This document shows, piece by piece, positions 1 to 5,077 of a stretch of DNA of 5,077 nucleotides. Location of the stretch: assembly GCA_900766635.1 (NCBI GenBank), contig CAAFWA010000162.1, positions 1 through 5,077 of the forward strand, read 5' to 3'. A model generated the notes under the pieces. It had not been told where the DNA came from and made no database searches. It saw only the letters and a program-made list of their open reading frames with translations. Source of the stretch: an uncultured Acinetobacter sp. (lineage in GTDB: Bacteria; Pseudomonadota; Gammaproteobacteria; Pseudomonadales; Moraxellaceae). Each line of letters starts with the position of its first letter. Position 1 is the first letter of the stretch. The translations under genes and the position numbers were made by a program.

Positions 1-870
1 CCCCTCAAGTTGATACTCAATTGGATCTTCGGCAGTTAAAATATTACGTGAACCATCATTTAAATCGGCAAGTGCTGCATAAAGTGTGGTGGTTTTACCC
101 GAACCTGTCGGGCCGGTGACTAAAATAATGCCGTGCGGACGATGCACCAAGCTTCTTAAACGCTCGTATTCGTTTTGCATTAAGCCTAAATGGCTCATGT
201 TTAAACGCCCTGCTTGCTTATCGAGTAAACGCATAACGACACGTTCACCATGACTCGATGGCAAGGTCGATACACGTACATCCACTTCGCGACCTGCCAA
301 GCGTAATGAAATACGTCCATCTTGTGGAATGCGTTTTTCTGCAATATCAAGCCGTGCCATAACTTTAATACGTGATACCAATAAAGGTGCCAATTCACGG
401 CGCGGTTGAACAATCTCACGTAACTGTCCATCAACACGCAAGCGCACAGATAATTTTTTTTCAAAGGCTTCAATATGAATATCCGATGCCCCAACCCGAA
501 TCGCTTCGGATAATAAAGCATTGATCAAACGCACAATTGGCGCATCATCTTCTTGATCCATTAAATCTTCAGCTTCAGGTACAGAGTCGGCTAAAGACAA
601 TAAATCAGGATGGTCTTCAAGTCCTGCGGCCACTTGCTGAGATTCGCCTCGATCACCTGCAAAACTTGTGCTTAATAATTGATTAAATTGTTGTTCATCG
701 CATAGCTCATAGCTGGCAGGTACACCAAGTAAGCGTCTCGCTTCTTGAATCGCCAACCATGGCGTATGCTCACGGCGTACAATAATCGGTTGATCGCCTG
801 CATAACGAATTAAAATGGCATGCCGTTTGGCAAAGCTATACGGAATTTGTAACTGTTTTAATGGTTGCAT
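1..870 (-). CDS. gspE: Type II secretion system ATPase GspE (partial, C-terminus off the left edge)
   Basis: This is the cytoplasmic hexameric ATPase that drives pseudopilus assembly for type II secretion, docking on the inner-membrane platform through GspL and GspF. Reading leftward, 290 codons are visible. Residues 1-90 form an N-terminal domain with the GspE-type opening PYSFAKRHAILI (10-21). The N2-like domain carries the GASDIHIE motif (127-134) and RLRVDGQLRE (143-152). The Walker A loop is GPTGSGKTTT (253-262), followed by the family motif AEDPIEY (280-286). Full-length members are about 500 residues, so the Walker B, His box and any zinc-binding tetracysteine lie outside the window. 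ATG at 870 is chosen because a TAA lies in frame at 879-877; the only other start is the GTG immediately before it. No clear Shine-Dalgarno sequence precedes it. The opening and N-terminal domain favour GspE over PilB. The paralogue (gspE1 or gspE2 type) cannot be decided here. Confidence 0.94.
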   Translation of the reverse strand, partial: MQPLKQLQIPYSFAKRHAILIRYAGDQPIIVRREHTPWLAIQEARRLLGVPASYELCDEQQFNQLLSTSFAGDRGESQQVAAGLEDHPDLLSLADSVPEAEDLMDQEDDAPIVRLINALLSEAIRVGASDIHIEAFEKKLSVRLRVDGQLREIVQPRRELAPLLVSRIKVMARLDIAEKRIPQDGRISLRLAGREVDVRVSTLPSSHGERVVMRLLDKQAGRLNMSHLGLMQNEYERLRSLVHRPHGIILVTGPTGSGKTTTLYAALADLNDGSRNILTAEDPIEYQLEG

Positions 871-958
871 CACAAATTATCATGATGAAAAAAATTATTT
901 TGAGTGTACTCTAAGCACATGACAGCGTGAAGTCAGTTTTTTGCGGACTCAAATATTA
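871..958. promoter_or_regulatory. Divergent intergenic region between gspE and the hypothetical-mscS operon
   Basis: This 88-bp gap separates two genes transcribed away from each other, so promoters for both are expected in or near it. The stretch around 890-900 is AT-rich. On the minus strand it contains AATAAT, one mismatch from the sigma-70 -10 consensus, about 25 bp before the gspE ATG, but no good -35 box sits at normal spacing. On the plus strand I find no convincing -10/-35 pair. A short GAGT-GT-ACTC inverted repeat at about 902-911 could be an operator half but is too short to claim. The assignment rests on gene orientation rather than on motifs. Confidence 0.4.
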
Positions 959-1765
959 ATGCACTCAAGTTCCTTTAGCCCAATTAGCAAATGGTGGGGC
1001 GAATATCATTTTGAACTCGGTCAAGCACGTGCTTGGCAGTTTGGTTCATTATTACTGCGTTTAAGCCGTGGTTTGCAAGAGTGGCGCTTAGAGTATCATC
1101 GCCCTCAAGTGCAATATGACTACGAACAGCAATGGCATCCGATTGATGATCCTGCATTTGCATTTCCACAGCCGCTACATGTAGAACGCTATATGTTTAA
1201 AAGCACGCAGGATAAGGTGCAGCTGATGCCACGCTTGGCCAATCGCTCTGTGGTAATTAAGCCGGTTGATCCGATTTATATTCCGGCAGGCCAACGCGGT
1301 ACGTTGTATATCAGCACGCCACTTTGGGTCGCAGGCTTTGTGGAGGGACAGCGTGAACCTTTATTTGATGTGCCTGTGATTTTACCCAAAGACACATGGT
1401 TTGGCCCCAATCCACGTTTAGGTGAAATTTGTTATTCCACCTCGGTCGATGGACGTACCGAACTCAATCAACTCAAACCGCGCGCCTTTCGTGCCATTAC
1501 CCCCATTGAGTTTCATAACAGCAGTAATCAGCAATTACGCTTTGATCGAATGAATGTGCCCGTGACCGCCCTACCGCTTTTTTTTAGCGAAACTACAGGG
1601 CGACTTTGGACCTCACAAATTCGGGTCAATCATGAGGGGCTTGATCGTGCCCCCAAAATTCGTATTGAAAATCGCACTCCGATCCAAGCAGGTGAAGTGA
1701 CGTACTTACAGCCACCGCGTGAATCAGGTAGTGTGCTGTTTAATATGTTTGATTCATTCTTCTAA
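959..1765 (+). CDS. Conserved hypothetical protein, possibly DUF432-type, in operon with an MscS channel
   Basis: This 268-residue protein has no visible signal peptide or transmembrane helix, so it is probably cytoplasmic. It is rich in beta-prone segments and aromatic residues. Notable parts are KWWGEYHFELGQARAWQFG (11-29), a central block with VVIKPVDPIYIPAGQRGTLY (98-117) running into PLWVAGF (121-127), and DTWFGPNPRLGEICYS (145-160). The Pro-rich 'P-x-x-P-x-G then P-L-W' block and the T-W-F-G...G-E-x-C-Y block remind me of DUF432. That is recollection of the family, not a search, and the function is unknown in any case. The frame opens after a TGA at 920-922. ATG at 959 is preferred; a TTG at 941 would add six residues, and neither has a strong Shine-Dalgarno sequence. 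The stop lies 8 bp before the mscS-family start and shares bases with its ribosome-binding site, so a joint role with the channel, such as a cytosolic partner, is inferred. Confidence 0.85.
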   Translation: MHSSSFSPISKWWGEYHFELGQARAWQFGSLLLRLSRGLQEWRLEYHRPQVQYDYEQQWHPIDDPAFAFPQPLHVERYMFKSTQDKVQLMPRLANRSVVIKPVDPIYIPAGQRGTLYISTPLWVAGFVEGQREPLFDVPVILPKDTWFGPNPRLGEICYSTSVDGRTELNQLKPRAFRAITPIEFHNSSNQQLRFDRMNVPVTALPLFFSETTGRLWTSQIRVNHEGLDRAPKIRIENRTPIQAGEVTYLQPPRESGSVLFNMFDSFF

Positions 1766-1767
1766 GG
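1764..1767 (+). promoter_or_regulatory. Ribosome binding site of the mscS-family gene, overlapping the upstream stop codon
   Basis: AAGG lies 6 bases before the ATG at 1774, a good Shine-Dalgarno match and spacing. Its first two bases are the last two of the TAA that ends the upstream gene. Ribosomes terminating on the first gene therefore sit on the initiation site of the second, which suggests translational coupling. It also fixes ATG 1774 as the channel start. Confidence 0.75.
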
Positions 1768-1773
1768 TTAGCT

Positions 1774-2697
1774 ATGGCAGATTCAAAAATTTTAGATGGG
1801 GTATGGGACAGCCTTGTTGGTACCTTTGAGGGATGGAAAACTGATCGCGTGATTGAAATTGTGATTGCGGTGATCATTATTATTTTGGGCTTTTTTATTG
1901 CTCGCTTGGTGTCCAATACCTTTATTCGTACCGTTGGCGCCAAATTTAATGCGCATCAGAATTTAGTTTGGCGACGCGGGATTTTCTACAGCATTTTTTT
2001 ACTGTTTATGATTGCAGGCTTAAAAGAAGCTGGCTTTAAACTCAGTGTGTTTTTAGGTGCTGCGGGGATCTTAACGGTCGCTTTAGGTTTTGCCTCACAA
2101 ACTTCGGCAAGTAACCTGATTAGTGGGATGTTTTTAATTGGTGAGGGGTCATTTGAAGTGGGTGATACCATTCAAATTACCCTGATTCGTGGTCATACCA
2201 TTGAGGGTGAAGTGATTTCAATTGACTTATTGTCTGTGAAACTTCTTACCCAAGATAATGTTTATGTACGTTTGCCCAATGAACAACTGATTCGGGCACC
2301 TGTGCAAAACTTGTCTAAATTTCCCATTCGGCGTATTCCGATTACTTTAGCGATTAACTTTGATGAAGACATTATTAAAGTTCGCCGTGTGTTATTGGAT
2401 GTAGCTCAAAAATATCCATTGGTCTTGGCAGACCCAAAACCTGCGGTTACTGTGACTTCTTTTGGTGAATCTTCGATTGAGATTTTATTTGCGGTGTGGT
2501 GTCAGCGTGAAAACTTCTTAAAAGTTAAAGATGAACTCCATGAGCGCATTCGTAATGGCTTTGTCGATAATCATATTGAAATCCCAGTACCGAAAATGGG
2601 CTTTGTTGATCGTCCACTGTTGTCCAATTCTCAGCACGTGATGGATATCGACAGCTACGCACAACAAGAAGACATCAAACGTGAACCTAAACTGTAA
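1774..2697 (+). CDS. Small-conductance mechanosensitive ion channel, MscS family
   Basis: This 307-residue inner-membrane channel is probably heptameric, gated by membrane tension to release solutes on hypo-osmotic shock. It is close in size to E. coli MscS (286). A first membrane helix spans about residues 27-46 (an Ile/Val-rich run) and a second about 69-86. A pore-lining third helix (about 89-124) contains LGAAG (94-98), ALGFASQTSASN (103-114) and SGMFLI (117-122). The beta domain follows, with FEVGDTI (127-133), EGEVISIDLLSVKL (144-157) and RLPNEQL (166-172). The alpha/beta vestibule domain ends in the typical IEIPVPKMGF (268-277), then a hydrophilic tail of about 30 residues. By motif alignment Thr110 takes the place of the E. 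coli Gly113 hinge, while the glycine matching Gly121 is kept (Gly118). It is the second gene of a two-gene operon. Its last four codons and stop lie in the terminator palindrome. It is an MscS-family member, but orthology to E. coli mscS is not established. Confidence 0.95.
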   Translation: MADSKILDGVWDSLVGTFEGWKTDRVIEIVIAVIIIILGFFIARLVSNTFIRTVGAKFNAHQNLVWRRGIFYSIFLLFMIAGLKEAGFKLSVFLGAAGILTVALGFASQTSASNLISGMFLIGEGSFEVGDTIQITLIRGHTIEGEVISIDLLSVKLLTQDNVYVRLPNEQLIRAPVQNLSKFPIRRIPITLAINFDEDIIKVRRVLLDVAQKYPLVLADPKPAVTVTSFGESSIEILFAVWCQRENFLKVKDELHERIRNGFVDNHIEIPVPKMGFVDRPLLSNSQHVMDIDSYAQQEDIKREPKL

Positions 2698-2740
2698 AAA
2701 AAAGCCCAACTTATGTTGGGCTTTTTTTTACAGTTTAGGT
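2685..2740. repeat. Perfect inverted repeat, 26-bp arms with a 4-nt loop, spanning two convergent gene ends
   Basis: The left arm 2685-2710 and right arm 2715-2740 are exact reverse complements around the loop TTAT (2711-2714). Pairing fails at the next pair outward (A2684 against G2741). From outside inward each arm has three parts: ACCTAAACTGT, which is coding sequence plus the first stop-codon base; eight A:T pairs; and a 7-bp GC-containing core, GCCCAAC/GTTGGGC. The core and A/T tracts form the terminator. The outer 11 bp go beyond what a terminator needs and reach into the coding ends of both neighbouring genes. Confidence 0.97.
2696..2729. terminator. Bidirectional rho-independent terminator between convergent genes
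   Basis: The hairpin core is GCCCAAC (2704-2710), loop TTAT, GTTGGGC (2715-2721). It is followed by eight Ts on the plus strand (2722-2729) and, read the other way, by eight Ts on the minus strand (complement of 2696-2703). It can therefore end both the hypothetical-mscS transcript and the DUF2339 transcript. Only 30 bp lie between the two stop codons, and each U-tract runs into the stop codon of the opposite gene. Confidence 0.95.
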
Positions 2741-5077
2741 GGCATGGGGGCAATGTAAGCAATAATTAGCATAATTAAACCTGCACCTAAAAAAGACAAG
2801 ACACGGCTTAAAGTGCCAATATTGGCTAAATCCAATAACACGAGTTTTAAATTAACGAGCACCAAAATGCTGCCCCCTACAATCCATACGCCTCGTAGTT
2901 GACGACGACTGGCAAACTGCATGGTGATTAAAGCTAAGAATGCCCAAAGTAAGGTTAAACTCAGTTGTAGCGTTGCATCTTGCCAAATACCACTTTGGTT
3001 ATACGGCGTACCTAAATAAACATGTAAAGCACGCAGCAGGATATAGCTACTGAGCCACAATCCACCAAGGACGCTACACACACCCACTAAACCACGCTCT
3101 AAACCTGACCTTTGCTGTTGTACCAACAGCCAAATAAAGGCAACTAACACGGCAACACTGACCGCATCAAAAGGATTAATGATCGGCATGATGTAAGCTG
3201 TAAAAGTATTTTGTGCCAACAGTTGTGAGAAAATGATCCACATCGCCATAAGCACTAAACTGACTCTCGCCTGCCAAAAACTTTGCCATGTCTGACCTTT
3301 TTTGGCACACCATAGTGCAAAACCAAGTGGCAAAATCACCATACCCACAAAAGGCATACTTGGTATTAAACTGGTACTTGCTAAAGCCAAACTGATTAAA
3401 GTGGTGAAACTGACCCATTCACGATCCTGCTCAAGCGCAGCCAAAGGACGCATACACACTATAGCAATCGCCAACATAGCAGCCCCAAACAGCAATTGCT
3501 CAAAGCCACTTTGCCACACAAGCATCCCGCCTTGAGTATGGGAAAAAAGCAGCCAAAAGGCATAAGCAAACATAGGCAATAGCCCAATCCACTTAGGTAA
3601 GGCCCATGTCCATGTGGCACGTTGATGAATCAGCAGCGCATTGAGAGCTAAATAGCCGAGGCTTAACAGGATAAGCGTGGTCACGCTCTGTAAATCACCA
3701 TGAAGTGCATCGAGTAACAGGAGCTGTAGCAATACCACATTGCCAAACATGAACCCACTCAACAACACAACATCTACGTTATTGAGCTGTTCACGCCACC
3801 TCAATTTAATATTACCAAACACCACCACAAACGTATAACAACCTGCTAATAGCCAATAGACGGTACGTGGCCATGTGGCTAACTCTACAAAATAATAACC
3901 GCCACTTAGCCCTGCAATGATTAATAAAGCCAAAGCAATATAACGGGTAATTTGTGACTGCCGTACCAAGGCGAATAGCCAAAACAGGCTACCTAAGACA
4001 GCCCATCCCACCACACTCCACTCGGCAGGCAATAAAATAGCAGGCACAAAGGCACTAAACATCAAACCCAAACTTAAATAACTGTGTTTGATCCATGCCA
4101 ATTGCTGCCGTGAGATCACATACAATACAAAATACAGCACGGCGTAAGCTGCACTAAAACTCGCTTGTCGTGTTGTATCTTCAAAGTAAATTAAATATAA
4201 ACAGCCATACGCCAATAAAGGCGCACTAAACAACAACCCAATATCTAAACTCGGCTGCAAGGTAAAACGCTGTACATCTTGCTGAGAGAGTAATTGACTA
4301 AAACGAAAAGCTAACCAAATAAACAACAAGCTATGCAAAATCACAAAAAGCGCAATTGCGTGTTGTTGTGCCGCATTGCCATAGAGCCAAACGTAGCCGC
4401 CTGCCACAGTCAATGTAATTAAAAAACTCACATGATTGAGCACTTTCCATGGGCGAAGTGTAGTCAATACACCCATTGCCATATTAACCACCAAATAATA
4501 GGCTAAAAATTCGGTGGCGGTAGCGCTACGAATGGGCAAAGTAAAAGGCGCAATATAGGCAATCAGCATCGCAATCAGTGCCAATTCACGACTACTTTGT
4601 TTAAGACTTAAATAGATATTGATTGCCATAACCAAGGCAAAACATACACAGGCAATGCTAAAGCTTGTAATGACCTGATTATAATAACTAAAAAATAAAG
4701 TCAAACATAAGGTCGCCAAACCTAGGCCTTGTAAAGCCAGTGCAAAGCTACGATTTTTCTGACGAATCGCTACACCAAAGGCAGTAATCGCTGCTGCTAC
4801 GAGTGCCACTAAAGCCAACTTGATGCTTAAACTGATCTGCCAATGTTCCGTGGCAAAACGCAATAACAACACCACGCCCACTATTAAAACCGCGATTGCC
4901 CCTTTTAACACCAAGTTGCCGCCAAATAACCAATCATTCAAGCTATGTTGTAAGGATGCTTGATATTCAGCGGATGGCTGTGGGGTGGATTCAGGTACTA
5001 CAAATGGATCAGGTAAAGGCAAAGTGGTATTGCCCTGTGGTAATTGTTCTAAACGCAGCTCAATATGACGTAACCAA
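2728..5077 (-). CDS. Large polytopic membrane protein, DUF2339 type (partial, N-terminus off the right edge)
   Basis: This is a very hydrophobic inner-membrane protein with some twenty or more predicted helices; its function is unknown. The frame is open to the right edge, giving 782 visible residues counted from the first full codon (5076-5074). Residues 1-16 are hydrophilic (WLRHIELRLEQLPQG), resembling the end of the N-terminal coiled coil seen in this family, followed by a Pro-rich linker. The DUF2339 look comes from DWLFGGNLVLKGAIAVLIVGV (48-68, first helix), LALQGLGLATL (113-123) and the later ELALIAMLIAYIAPF (164-178). No ATG or ribosome-binding site supports an internal start. The TTG at 5022 is simply the first possible start codon in this frame within the window, so the real start is upstream, outside it. 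The protein ends in PPKL, with the last codons and stop inside the shared palindrome. The gene converges on the mscS-family gene and is not in its operon. Confidence 0.9.
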   Translation of the reverse strand, partial: WLRHIELRLEQLPQGNTTLPLPDPFVVPESTPQPSAEYQASLQHSLNDWLFGGNLVLKGAIAVLIVGVVLLLRFATEHWQISLSIKLALVALVAAAITAFGVAIRQKNRSFALALQGLGLATLCLTLFFSYYNQVITSFSIACVCFALVMAINIYLSLKQSSRELALIAMLIAYIAPFTLPIRSATATEFLAYYLVVNMAMGVLTTLRPWKVLNHVSFLITLTVAGGYVWLYGNAAQQHAIALFVILHSLLFIWLAFRFSQLLSQQDVQRFTLQPSLDIGLLFSAPLLAYGCLYLIYFEDTTRQASFSAAYAVLYFVLYVISRQQLAWIKHSYLSLGLMFSAFVPAILLPAEWSVVGWAVLGSLFWLFALVRQSQITRYIALALLIIAGLSGGYYFVELATWPRTVYWLLAGCYTFVVVFGNIKLRWREQLNNVDVVLLSGFMFGNVVLLQLLLLDALHGDLQSVTTLILLSLGYLALNALLIHQRATWTWALPKWIGLLPMFAYAFWLLFSHTQGGMLVWQSGFEQLLFGAAMLAIAIVCMRPLAALEQDREWVSFTTLISLALASTSLIPSMPFVGMVILPLGFALWCAKKGQTWQSFWQARVSLVLMAMWIIFSQLLAQNTFTAYIMPIINPFDAVSVAVLVAFIWLLVQQQRSGLERGLVGVCSVLGGLWLSSYILLRALHVYLGTPYNQSGIWQDATLQLSLTLLWAFLALITMQFASRRQLRGVWIVGGSILVLVNLKLVLLDLANIGTLSRVLSFLGAGLIMLIIAYIAPMPPKL

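Noticed and set aside
201..521. Minus-strand open frame of 106 codons inside gspE
   Set aside because: It is a shadow frame. The overlapping gspE frame carries the ASDIHIE and neighbouring conserved segments, while this one has a Cys/His/Tyr-rich composition typical of noise.
902..911. Short inverted repeat GAGT-GT-ACTC in the divergent intergenic region, as a possible operator
   Set aside because: Arms of only 4 bp occur often by chance, and there is no second copy or clear promoter overlap to support a regulator site.
1740..1943. Antisense open frame of 67 codons across the start of the channel gene
   Set aside because: It crosses the operon junction in antisense with no start signal. It mirrors the Ile/Val-rich first helix and is not a credible gene.
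3176..3418. Minus-strand open frame of 80 codons within the DUF2339 gene
   Set aside because: It is an alternative frame of a clearly coding region, with no start signal or recognisable motif.
3302..3535. Plus-strand open frame of 77 codons antisense to the DUF2339 gene
   Set aside because: It has no ribosome-binding site and low-complexity Lys/Ala/Ile content, and it lies opposite a hydrophobic coding region whose complement commonly gives such frames.

Overview
The window carries four protein-coding genes on about 5 kb of chromosome, two of them cut by the window edges. The DNA is moderately AT-rich, packing is tight, and the proteins have a gammaproteobacterial look: a GspE type II secretion ATPase, an MscS channel and a large DUF2339-type membrane protein. 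This suggests a Moraxellaceae member, most likely Acinetobacter. That is an inference from style and gene content; there is no rRNA or other marker. I see no tRNA, rRNA, CRISPR array, insertion sequence, phage gene or integrase.

Layout. Positions 1-870 (minus) hold the N-terminal 290 codons of gspE, whose C-terminal part lies off the left edge. An 88-bp divergent intergenic region (871-958) separates it from a plus-strand pair. The first of the pair is a 268-residue conserved protein of unknown function (959-1765), which I tentatively compare to DUF432. The second is a 307-residue MscS-family mechanosensitive channel (1774-2697). They are 8 bp apart, and the channel's Shine-Dalgarno sequence overlaps the stop codon of the first gene, so they almost certainly form one operon. 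A polytopic membrane protein of the DUF2339 type converges on them from the right (2728-5077, minus), with its N-terminus off the right edge.

The most striking DNA feature lies where the channel and DUF2339 genes meet. It is a perfect inverted repeat with 26-bp arms and a 4-nt loop (2685-2740). It acts as a bidirectional terminator, contains both stop codons, and extends into the last codons of both genes. As a result, two unrelated proteins end in the same residues, Pro-Lys-Leu.

Function. gspE powers pseudopilus assembly in type II secretion and appears unrelated to the other genes. The hypothetical protein and the channel probably work together at the inner membrane, in turgor or ion homeostasis. 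The role of the DUF2339 protein is unknown. I found no convincing new defence or mobile system. The best candidate for undescribed biology is the coupled soluble-protein plus MscS pair.
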